Positions 10,601 to 20,251 of a stretch of DNA of 64,000 bases are shown here, one piece after another. Location of the stretch: contig NC_068344.1 of the NCBI RefSeq assembly GCF_014633365.1, forward strand, positions 11,051,669 through 11,115,668. Reading direction: 5' to 3'. The notes under the pieces are model-generated. The model did no database searches and was not told the DNA's origin. It saw only the letters and a list, made by a program, of their open reading frames with translations. The stretch's first letter is position 1. Every line of letters starts with the position of its first letter. A program made the position numbers and the translations under genes. The DNA comes from Diospyros lotus. Its lineage: Eukaryota > Streptophyta > Magnoliopsida > Ericales > Ebenaceae.

Positions 10601-10868
10601 AATCTCCACCATTTTGTCTTGAGTAAACCTAGAACTTTATCACTCTTGTTCTGCTCTCCCTGGAAACCTGAAAAATGATCAATCAAACAACATAAAACTA
10701 TACCAACTTTAAACAATGATTCAGTTTGAACATGGGAACAACTTTAGTAAACATGTCAGCTACATTATCATTACCTGCAACATTAATAAGATCAATCTCC
10801 TCCTTCTCAAGAATTTCTCTTATAAAATGGTACCTAATGTCAATATGTTTAGTCTTCTTATGGTGGCT

Positions 10869-12217
10869 TTAATTTTTAGCCAAGTGTATAGCACTTTGGT
10901 TGTCACACTTTAGAATAACCTTTACATTATTTCCTAGGAGCTCACTAACCAAACCTTTCAACCTCAATGACTCTTTAATAGCCTCGGTTATTGCTATATA
11001 CTCTGATTCAATGGTTGAAAGTGACACAACCGGCTGAAGATTAGTCTTCCAACTAATTGTTGAGTTCCATAATTGAAACACATAGCCAGTGGAAGACCTT
11101 CTCCTATCTAGGTTTGATTTATAATCTGCATCTGTATAACCTATAATATTCGACTCTTCTAATTCCTTAGCTCTACCATAGACTAAAACCTTATTAATTG
11201 ACCCCTTTAGGTATCTAAACACCCACTTTACAGCTGTCCAATGTTCCTTCCTCGAATTAGCCATGAATCTACTTACCACATTCATAGCATGGGCTAAGTT
11301 CGACCTAGAACACACCATAGCATACATAAGGCTGCCAACAACATTAGAATAGGGAATTCTTTTCCATTTCTCTTAGGTTCTCTTCATTCGTTGGAGATTG
11401 GGCATGCGATAACTTGAAATGATGTGCAAAGGGTACATTTACCACTTTTGAATCCAACATATGAAATTTCCTTATGATTTTCTCTAAATAGGCTTTCTGG
11501 GATAGCTGGAGGGTTCGGTTATGTCTATCCCTAGTAAATTTCATCCCTAAAATTTTCTTAGCCTCTCCTAACTCTTTCATTTCAAAGGATGACCTAAGTT
11601 TCAGCTTTAAACTTTGGATTTCAGCTGGTGAATGACTTGCAATAAGCATATCATCTACGTATAACAGGAGGTAAATTGCTACTTTAGTGGAAACATGCCT
11701 AAGGTAGACACAACAATCAAATGAGCTTCTTATAAACCCTTGACTTAGCATAAATGAGTCAAATTTCTTGTACCACTGCGAAGGAGACTGTTTTAGTCCA
11801 TATAAGGACTTCTTCAACAAGCAAACCTTGTCCTCTTTTCCCCTAATTTCGAAGCCTCTAGGCTGATTCATTAGAATTTCTTCTTCTAACTTGCCATGGA
11901 GGAATGCGGTGGTAACATCCATTTGCTCTAAGCAAAGGTCTAGATGGGCTATCATAGCTAGCAAGGTTCTTATGGAAGTGTGTCTCACAATCGAAGAAAA
12001 CACTTTGTTGAAATCTACCTTTGCTACTTGGGTAAAACCCCTTGCTATTAGCCTAGCTTTATACCTAGGCTTAAGGCTATCTCTAGCTCCTTCTTTCACC
12101 TTAAATAACCATCTACAACCTACTATTCTTTTTCCCAAGGGTCTATCTACCAACACCCAAGTCTCATTATTTTTCAAGGATTCCATCTTAGCTTCCATGG
12201 CAGCCTTCCATTTCTGA
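10869..12217 (-). pseudogene. Reverse transcriptase and RNase H of copia Q
   Basis: 11344-12198 (284 residues) reads the copia reverse transcriptase: NETWVLVDRPLGKRIVGCRW, DVTTAFLHGKLEEEILMNQP, LKKSLYGLKQSPSQWYKKF and the catalytic box LLLYVDDMLIA. After a frame change, 10869-11327 reads RNase H with AMNVVSRFMANSRKEHWTAV, WVFRYLKGSINKVLVYG, GYTDADYKSNLDRRRSSTGY and SLSTIESEYIA. The two were one polyprotein that copies element RNA into DNA. A single break separates them near 11330-11344, so the active-site residues are preserved but the protein is interrupted. Confidence 0.9.
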
Positions 12218-12373
12218 GATTCCTTTGAGTTTATAGCCTCTTCATAAGACTAAGGCTCTTCTCTAGCCATCCCATCCGCACTTAATAGTGCGTATGCCAC
12301 TAAATTAGGGAAACCATATCTCACTAGTGGCCTACTAATTCTTCTTTGCCTATCTCGGCCTACATTATACCTT

Positions 12374-15300
12374 ACAACAACAACATATCCAGCCTTTATC
12401 CTATTATGTGGGGTCGGCTACATGAATTCTAGACTTCCATGTATTTCTATCTTTTGTCATATCTTCATTTGAGATCCATACACTTCATATCAAACCTTAA
12501 TGTCTCCCTCAAAGTCTTTTTAGTTCTGTCTCTACCTCTTTTTTTGATTAATTGTTCCATTTCATCAACTCTCCTCACAGGAACGTCTCTTGGTCTCCTT
12601 CTCACATGACCAAACCATCTTAGTCTAGTCTCTCTCATCTTCTCCTCTATTGGCACTACTCCTATCTTATTACGAATAATTTCATTTCTAATTTTATCTT
12701 TTCTTGTATGGCTGCACATCCATCTTAACATCCTCATCTCCGCTACACTCGTCTTTTGCTCATGTTGGTATTTGACTGCCCAACATTCTGAGCCGTACAA
12801 GAAAATTGGTCTTATAGCTGTCCTATAGAATTTTTCTTTCAATTTTAATGGGATTTTATCATCACATAACACCCCCGATGCATTTCTCCATTTTAGCCAA
12901 CCTGCCTTAATTCTATGTGTGACATCCTCGTGAATTTCTCCATCTTTTTGAATCACTGATCCCAAATATCGAAAATGGTCTTTTCTTTGTAAGATTTGGT
13001 CTTCCAATTTTATTATAACATCCTCCACTCTTGCATTCTTACTAAATTTACATTCCATATATTCTGTTTTTTTTTTGCTTAATTTAAATCCCTTAGATTC
13101 TAAATTGTTTCTCCATAACTCAAGCTTAGTGTTCACTCCTTCTTTTGTTTCATCCACCAACACTATGTCGTCTGCAAATAGCATACACCATGGCACATCT
13201 GTCTGAATATCTTTAGTGAGTTCATCCATTATTAGAGCAAATAAGTATGGACTTAGTGCAGAACCTTGATGCAATCCTATTGTAATTTTAAACGGTTCAG
13301 TATCCCCTCCGCATGTTCTGACCCTTGTCTCTACACCACGATACATGTCCTTAAGGGCTTGTATATAGGCTATTCGGACTCCTTTTTTCTCTAAAACCCT
13401 CCATAATACTTCTCTAGGGACCCTATCATAGGCATTTTCTAGATCTATAAACACCATATGTAGGTCCTTTTGATGATCCCGATACCTTTCCATTAGGCGC
13501 CTCAGTAGGTATATAGCTTCCATTGTTGACCTACCGGGCATGAAACCAAACTGATTTTCTGAGACCTCTGTTTCTTTTCTGAGCCTCTGCTCTATTACTC
13601 TCTCCCAGAGTTTCATGGTATGGCTCATTAACTTAATTTCTCTGTAATTTTCACAGTTTTGAATATCTCATTTGTTCTTATATATAGGGACCGAAGCATT
13701 CTTCCTCCACTCATCTGACATCTTTTTTGATTTAAGAATCGCGTTAAATAATTTCGTTAGCCAGGAGATACCATCTTCTCCCATGCATTTCCATGTTTCT
13801 ATTGGTATATTATCCGGTCCCACCGCCTTATGATTTTTCATCTTTTTTAATGCTTGCCTTATTTCATTTGGACTTATGCGTCGATAAAATGTATAGCTCA
13901 CGTTCCCTTCGGAGTTACTAAGATGTCCCAACCTAACTCTTGTGTCGCCAACATCATTGAATAATTTTGTGAAATACTCCTTCCTTCTCTCCTTAATCGC
14001 TCCCTCATTCACTAATACATTTTGATTTTCATCTTTTATGCATTTCACTTGATTTAAATCCCTTGTTTTTCTTTCTCTTGCTTTAGCTAATTTATATATA
14101 TCCCTTTCTCCATCTTTTGTATCAAGTCGTTTACATAGATTCTCCTATGCTTTTGACCTTGCTTCACTAACAGTTTTTTTTGCTGCCTTTTTTGATTCTT
14201 TATAATTTTTTTGATTTTCTTCATTGTTGCACTGATATACAGCCTTACAGTAATTTTTCTTATTTTTAATTTTCAATTGCACTTCTTCATTCCACCACTA
14301 AGACTCCTTAAGGTTAGGGGCTCTACCATTTGTCTCTCCAAGCACTACCTTTGCTGTGTTTCTCAGGACATTAGCCATTTCTCTCCACATTTGGTTTGTT
14401 TGTCCTTCTCCATTCCATTCTCTTCTACCCTTTAATTTTTCTTTGAAAATTAGTTGTTTCTCCCTTTTTAAATCCCACCACCTGATTCTTGGATTTTGTT
14501 TTATGTGATTTTTTCTTTTCCAATTTCTTACTTGGACGTCAAGTACTAGAAGTCTATGTTGAGTAGTCAAACACTCTCCTGGTATCACCTTACAATCCCT
14601 ACAACATACCCGGTCCTCTTGTCTCATGAGGAAGTAATCTATTCGGGTGCTTGATGTGACATTTTTATATGTGATTAAGTGTTCGTCCCGTTTTTTGAAC
14701 CTAGTATTGGTTATGATGAGCCCATATGCCATTGCAAAATCTAGAATAGACTTATCCTCATTATTAATTTCTCCAAATCCATGCCCTCCATGTACCTCTC
14801 TATAGCCGTTTCCGTCTCTACCCATGTGACCATTTAAGTCACCTCCTATAATCACTTTCTCTCCTCTTAGTATCATTTGTATGAGTCCCTCTAGATCCTC
14901 CCAGAATTTTGCTTTTATCTCCTCACCTAACCCCGCCTGTGGTGCATATGTACTAAAGATATTCATAGTCATTCTTCCTGGAATAACCGTCACCATAATA
15001 ATCCTATCCCCTATTTTCTTTACATCCAATACCTCATCTACTAAGCTTTTATCCATAATGATCCCCACTCCATTTTTTGCTCGATCATTTCCTGTGTACC
15101 ATATTTTATATCCATTTTCTGACAAAGTTTTTGCTTTTTTCCCTACCCATCTCGTCTCTTGAAGGCACATAATATTAATCTTTCTCCTAATCATCACATC
15201 TACCACTTCCATAGCTTTGCCTGTTAATGCTCCTATGTTCCATGACCCAATCCTTAATCTATGATTTTGTTTTTGGCTTTGACTTTGAATTTGATTTTGT

Positions 15301-15672
15301 TTTTGATTTTGATTTTGTTTTTGGTTTTGGTTTTGATTTTGATTTTGTTTTTTGTTTTGATTTTGATTTTGATTTTGATGTTGGATTAACTTCTTTACCC
15401 ACATCCGTCCAAGCAAATGCGGGAACCCTTGCTCATTTGTCACTACATCCGGGCGTCGATGCAGCGGCCCTAGCTCACTTGACACTACACGCGAGCAGTG
15501 TAGCGCGTCGCTATGAAGGGTTACGTCCACGCCCAAACGTTTTTTCTTAATTTGTCTAGAGTTCATGTTTTGGATTCGACTAAATTTTACGTTGGTTGTC
15601 GGCTACCTAACACAACCCTCCTCCTTTATCCGGGCTTGGGACCGGCAGTGGATAACATCCCCAGGCGGAGTT
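12374..15672 (-). mobile_element. RTE-clade LINE, near full length, inside copia Q
   Basis: Flanked by a perfect 17-bp target duplication GGCCTACATTATACCTT (12357-12373 and 15673-15689), so both ends are defined to the base. The minus-strand 3' end carries the RTE tail with GGGTCGGCTACATG on the plus strand and a short (TTG)n tail at the plus-strand left end (ACAACAACAAC). The 5' end contains the related phrase GGTTGTCGGCTACC. One long reading frame fills most of the element. A complete 5' end with such clean duplications implies a fairly recent insertion compared with the surrounding copia. Confidence 0.95.
12465..15566 (-). pseudogene. RTE LINE endonuclease / reverse transcriptase ORF with three nonsense codons
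   Basis: A single frame of about 1034 codons runs from 15566 to 12465 with no frameshift. It contains three in-frame stops, TAG at 14298-14300, TAG at 14145-14147 and TGA at 13668-13670. N to C: a basic start, an Asn/Gln-rich tract (about 15262-15380), and an apurinic-type endonuclease (IGSWNIGALTGKAMEVVDVM, LQETRW, GGDLNGHMGRDGNGYREVHG, RIDYFLMR). Next come the reverse transcriptase ([57 protein letters not shown], catalytic FADD at about 13180) and a C-terminal ECWAVKYQ ... [12 protein letters not shown] region. The protein nicks target DNA and copies its own RNA there. Lacking only an open frame at three codons, it is one of the least decayed elements in the window. Confidence 0.9.
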
Positions 15673-15689
15673 GGCCTACATTATACCTT

Positions 15690-16156
15690 GCTTCAATTAA
15701 ATCTCCAATTGTATTTGATGAACTAGCACTGTCCACGTATTGGTCTTCATCATAACTCGATGAATGCCTCACATCTATAGATCTGTCGAGGCTATTTCGG
15801 CTTAAGGATCCTTCACCAGCACTTGGCTGGTCCTAAATAGGTTCCAAGGGAATATCATTTACAACAACATCATCCTATTGTTGTTGTTCAAAGTTTACAA
15901 CTTTTGCCTTCCCTTTCCTATCCCTGTTCTCCTTATCTTGATCAATAAAGGAAATCTCATCAAATTTTACATCTCTACTTATCATGGTTCTAGTCATTTC
16001 TTCTTCTAAATTTCACAACTTATACCCCTTAACCTCTGATGGATAACCAATAAACACACACTTCTCAGCCCTAGGTTCTAAGTTGCCTTGTTTTACTTGA
16101 GCATAAGCTATGCACCCAAACACCCTAAGATGATCTAGGTTTAGCTTATGATTATT
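15690..16156 (-). pseudogene. Integrase-to-reverse-transcriptase linker of copia Q
   Basis: Continues the polyprotein between the integrase core and the reverse transcriptase, with the LINE inserted at its distal edge (the other side is 12218-12356). Contains the conserved copia phrase around CVFIGYPSEVKGYKL-type residues on the minus strand near 16010-16080, degraded by stops. Confidence 0.5.
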
Positions 16157-16790
16157 CTACATTTCATAAGGTGTCTTAAAAGTTATGGCTGATGAAGGTG
16201 ACTGATTTATCATATAAGCTATTGTAGCAATAGCCTCTCCCCAAAATGTTTTTGGAAGCCTAGCATGAAACAACATACATCTCACCCTTTCTAGGAGGGT
16301 CCTGTTCATGCTCTCAACTAACCCATTTTGCTTAGGGTTACCTGGGGCAGTAAGGTGCCTAAAAATGCCACTCTCTTTACATAATTGGGTGAATTCTTTA
16401 TTACAAAATTCTAGGCCATTATCAGTACTAATGACCTTCAATTTTACACCCTTTTAGTTTTCAATCATAGTTTTCTAGGTCTTAAATGCATCAAAGGTAT
16501 TATCTTTGGATTTCAAAACAAAGACCCAAACCATTCTAGAGTAGTCATCTATTATAGAAAGGAAATACCTAGCTCCACCATGAGTTAAGAGTTTGACTAG
16601 GGCCCCATAAGTCCGAATGGACATATTCAAGGGGGCCTTTAGAGGTATGGAGGGCCTTCTTAGGGAATTTTACCTTCACAGATTTTCCATAGATACATGA
16701 TTCGCATGTATCTAAATCTGTTATTTTACCGGAGCCTAAAATCCCTTGACTAACTAGTTCTCTAAGCCATTGGATACTCATATGAGCCAT
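16157..16790 (-). pseudogene. Integrase core of copia Q
   Basis: 16569-16790 gives the zinc-binding and early core region (DTCESCIYGKSVKVKFPKKA and YVHSDLWGPSQT). 16157-16441 gives KVISTDNGLEFCNKEFTQLC, HLTAPGNPKQNGLVESMNRT and FWGEAIATIAYMINQSPSSA. These carry the D-D-E acidic residues of a copia integrase: D in HSDLWGP, D in STDNGLEF, E in GLVESMNRT. A frame break lies around 16442-16560. Confidence 0.88.
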
Positions 16791-17223
16791 CCTAAAATGT
16801 CATAGCTTTGTGCGCTCATAGATCTTATCTTCCCCTATAGTCACATCCCCACATAATGTGGAAGCTATCATAACAAATATCCCATTTTTCAGGACTGCCT
16901 TCATAGATACAAGTGATCCTCTAACTACCTTGAGAACATCACCATGGCCACTATAACTATAGCCACTCTTAGCTAGCTCCCCTAGGGAAATCAGGTTTCT
17001 CTTTTAAGTTATGGACATATCTTACTGATGACAGGGTCCTAACTATCCCATCAAACATCTTAAGCTTAATGTCCCCAATTCCATTTATGCTTGCTCTTGG
17101 TTATTTCCTAACAAAACCTTCCCCCCACCAATGTGTCTACAATTCAAGAACCATTCTATATGGGGGTGACATATGGAAAGAACAACTGGAATCTAATACC
17201 CCCACCTCTTTGTCCGAATGTCT
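16791..17223 (-). pseudogene. Protease / pre-integrase region of copia Q
   Basis: Lies between the Gag zinc knuckle and the integrase, where copia elements carry the aspartic protease and the GAG-pre-integrase domain. On the minus strand the protease-flank sense VSIPLGELAKSGYSYSGHG-type residues can be followed around 16930-16990. Frames are badly broken and I do not see an intact protease active site. Confidence 0.5.
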
Positions 17224-18087
17224 TTATACCACAAGAGCATCCGAACTATCATAGTTAAAATTATATATAGAATTTGAGAATTCTGGTTTACCTTTATCTG
17301 AAAATTCCAGCTTTTTCTTTGGGCAATTTTTCTTTATATGCCTTTCCTCATGGCAGTGAAAACATCTAAAGTTTTTCTTACCATTTCTTGACTTTGATCG
17401 AGACTTCCCCTTAGCCTTAGGGTCTCTTTTTTCAGATCTATATCTAGTTGTAAGGGCATCACCAACAGATTTCTTCATCTTTACTTTCTGCTGCAGCTCT
17501 TTAGAATTCAGAGCACCGATAACATCCTCTAAGGATATGGTGTCCCTACCATGCTTTAGAATGTCCACAAAATGCTCATATGACTTAGGTAATGAATGCA
17601 ATAGAATTAGGGCCTTATCCTCCTCTTTATATGATATATTTAGGTTTTCCAAATCAAGGCATAATTTGTTAAAATCATCAATATGGTTTTGGAGCTTTTG
17701 CCCTGCTTGCATTTTGAAAGTAAAGAACTTAGCTTTCAAATATAACCTACTGGAGAGAGACTAAGTCATATATAGGCTTTCTAACTTAGACTACAATGCC
17801 TTGGCAGTTTCCATCTTGGACACTTCTCTTAGGACTTTGTCCCCTAGATTCAAGATTAAGGTATTAAAGGCCTTTTCACCGTTTTCTTGCCTGCAACTAT
17901 TTGCTTCTAATTTCTGTTCATTAGTAGCTATTTCAAGAAATGGTTTCTGGGGTTCTAGGGCTTCTTTTAACCCTAGGTTTCCCATCAAGGCTTTCATCTT
18001 TATCCTCCAAAGTCCAAAATCATTAGTGCCATCAAACTTTTCAATATCGTACCGGGCAGTAGGGACTGCAGAAGCCATGATAGACAA
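17224..18087 (-). pseudogene. Gag of copia Q
   Basis: Two minus-strand stretches (17791-18087, 17224-17739) separated by a stop-containing gap. The start reads ARYDIEKFDGTNDFGLWRIK, the classic copia Gag opening. The middle has LQNHIDDFNKLCLDLENLNI and ALILLHSLPKSYEHFVDILK. The C-terminus has a CX2CX4HX4C zinc knuckle CFHCHEERHIKKNC flanked by basic residues. The protein packages element RNA. The initiator is probably the second Met (about 18078), which directly precedes ASAVPTARYDI. Confidence 0.88.
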
Positions 18088-18139
18088 TTATTCTATAGGT
18101 TTATAAGGTTTTTTGATGGTTCTTGTTTGAGTGACCTTA

Positions 18140-18151
18140 GCTTTGATACCA
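18140..18151 (-). promoter_or_regulatory. Primer-binding site of copia Q
   Basis: The minus strand reads TGGTATCAAAGC, one base off the initiator-Met primer site, 3 bases inside the 5' LTR. Confidence 0.88.
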
Positions 18152-18154
18152 GAT

Positions 18155-18725
18155 TGTTAAAATTGAAGCACAGTTTGTACCTAATAACTCACTTAAATAC
18201 TCACCGAATCAATTACAATGCATACACAAAACAGAAAGTATATGAAAGACAGAATTTGAAATAGAAAAGGAGATCAAACCACAAGTCTTGCATGTCGATT
18301 TTACCCTGGTTCATGCCATGGAAATGACACTACGTCTAGCAACTCCACCGAGAGAACAATCCACTAAGAATGAAAGAACTCAGTACAATGAATCACTTGC
18401 CTTCTCTTACAACTCGAGCACAATTCTCTCAAAAGACTCCAAGAGCTATCCTTCTCACAATTCTCTCTTTTTTTCACTGCACTCGAACAAGAGAATGAAG
18501 TGATTTATGATTGATGATCACAACTAATCTCTTGCCCTCATATTTATAAACTAAAAGGGACGGACCAACCTAGGGATATAACCGACTCTTATAAAGTCTA
18601 AACTACCTCTAATATTTTCAGTTAATTACAGATATATCTTGCACACTAATTGCTATTCGATCATCATAGTCTCCTCTGATTTCTTCTAAGCTTCTAGCAT
18701 ATTAAACTTGGGCAAAACATCAACA
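18155..18725 (-). repeat. 5' LTR of copia Q
   Basis: TGTTAAAATTGAAGCAC to AAAACATCAACA. Flanked outside by AGACT. Shares nearly all of its length with 10021-10600. Confidence 0.93.
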
Positions 18726-18873
18726 AGACTAAGCAAAATTTGGTGAAAAACTCTTACACATGACATGGGTTATAATGACTTACATAAGATATGTTCATAA
18801 TAAAGATGATTGGTGAGTTGAAATCATTGCAAATATGCACACACTATCTAGTCGGATAAATGTTTCGCAGGTT
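18726..18873 (+). mobile_element. RTE-type LINE remnant, segment 3 of 3
   Basis: Resumes after copia Q. Joining across the AGACT duplication gives KVRERLSKIW then KTLTHDMGYNDLHKI, the expected C-terminal tail of an RTE protein. The 3' end is unclear and is followed by an hAT-like insertion. Confidence 0.55.
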
Positions 18874-18881
18874 GTTATTTG

Positions 18882-19598
18882 TAGTGTTTTAGAAGGAGAA
18901 GGCACAAGGCATGGTGTTTTATCTTTGGTGGGGCCACAGAGTGAACAACCCAAGCCAAAGAAATTTTGAATTTTTAATATTTTAAAAATAAAAAGTATAT
19001 AAAAAAATAAAAAAAGCTAGAAAATGAAGAAAAATATTAAAAAGGAAACATGACAGAATAAGCATAAAATGAACACATTACAAGGTCACAAAAGAGAATG
19101 ATCTGAATATGTGAGGTGCTTGTAATCAAATGGTATTAGTTATCAGGGATATTTTTTTTGCTAGTATGCAATAACAAATAAGAGTGATTCACCAGAGTTT
19201 TATTATCCAAGTAATATAGAAAAAAAGTTAATGATTTAATTATTAGTAATTAATGGTACTAGTAAATCATATTAGTTAAATAAAATAAGTTCAATTAGTT
19301 CATTTGAATCAATAAGAATTCTATGCTAGTCAATTTTTTTTCTTACAATAAGTTTTCTAATTAAAGTCAAACTACCTAACAACTCTAAATATTATAGTTT
19401 AATGTTAGGCGTATGAATACAAATAGTCATTAAATTTTATTGTTCCACTGGGAAGCGACGGGGGCATTAAAAGCGCACCACAAATGCTTGATGCAATGCT
19501 TCACCAGTAAGGTGTTTTGCCCAAGGAGACTTTCACTTTTCCACAGTTTTGCTTTGCCTCGCCTGGTGCGCACCTCAACGTTGCCTTTTAAAACACTG
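18882..19598. mobile_element. Nonautonomous hAT-like DNA transposon
   Basis: A 717-bp element flanked by a perfect 8-bp duplication GTTATTTG (18874-18881 and 19599-19606). Terminal inverted repeats read TAGTGTTTTAGAAGG at the left and, reverse complemented, CAGTGTTTTAAAAGGCAACG at the right. The duplication length and AGTGTTTTA-type termini fit the hAT superfamily. No transposase frame is present, so it would have moved in trans. The interior is AT-rich. Confidence 0.85.
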
Positions 19599-19606
19599 GT
19601 TATTTG

Positions 19607-20096
19607 ATGGGTTTTTTTTTTTTTCTGCTTATTTCAGCCTTTTTCTTGACCCATGCAACAACCTTTTAACTGTTTTTCTCATTGTCCTATTAGGTACATT
19701 TTCTGGAACTTGTTAATTAGTTGGGCCCATATTTTCTAATTATTAATAGTGCTGGTGCTCTTTTAGGTGCCTATGGAGTTGTTTCTGTAATTGCTAGTTA
19801 CTATAATTGTTATAAATCCCAGAAGATGTTAGTATAATTCACATTAATTTTTATTTTTGCATTGTTATGTGTATTTAAGGTTCAGACCTAGTATTGTCTT
19901 TGCCTATTTGTCTATATCACTCATTTATATTGGTGTTTTTATCCAGTTCATAGAAATCATAGATAAGAAATACACCAAGTTGTGCTTATGTATGTGCATT
20001 TGATATCCAAAGACATAGCAGATGGCCCCTACTTTTGGTGTTTATTTTTGCATGTGCTGCTTACTACTTGTCTAAACTTTCTGCCATTTTCGTCAG
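19607..20096 (+). other. End of an upstream helicase intron
   Basis: T-rich, non-coding, ending with a pyrimidine-rich stretch and TTTTCGTCAG immediately before the first visible helicase exon. No other feature seen. Confidence 0.6.
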
Positions 20097-20251
20097 GGTG
20101 CTTCCACCTCTGATAATCTCGATGGGTGGAAATGGAAGTTAACAACTCTTTTACGCAGCAAAGATAAACATGAGCTGGTCTCAAGGGACAAGAAGGACAG
20201 ACGTGACTTTGAGCAAATTGCAGCCTTGGCAAGCAAAATGGGTTTGTATAG
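20097..20251 (+). CDS. Helicase exon a (N-terminal substrate-binding region)
   Basis: Acceptor CGTCAG, donor G|GTATCT. Frame starts GGT GCT TCC and reads [18 protein letters not shown], then [18 protein letters not shown]; 155 bp, ending in phase 2. The preceding exon is not in the window. Confidence 0.93.

Larger units (their letters stand above)
10021..18725 (-). mobile_element. Ty1/copia retrotransposon (element Q), full-length with a nested RTE LINE
   Basis: LTRs 10021-10600 and 18155-18725, exact 5-bp target duplication AGACT (10016-10020 and 18726-18730), initiator-Met primer site at the right, purine tract at the left. The minus-strand order is gag, protease, integrase, reverse transcriptase, RNase H, which is diagnostic of copia. 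An RTE LINE at 12374-15672 sits between integrase and reverse transcriptase. The polyprotein is broken by stops and frameshifts but most catalytic motifs are readable, including the intact YVDD box. Confidence 0.95.

Noticed and set aside
15227..15550. Plus-strand open frame encoding an Asp/Phe-rich repeat protein
   Set aside because: It is the antisense of the Asn/Gln tract in the RTE LINE ORF. The LINE reading on the minus strand explains it fully.
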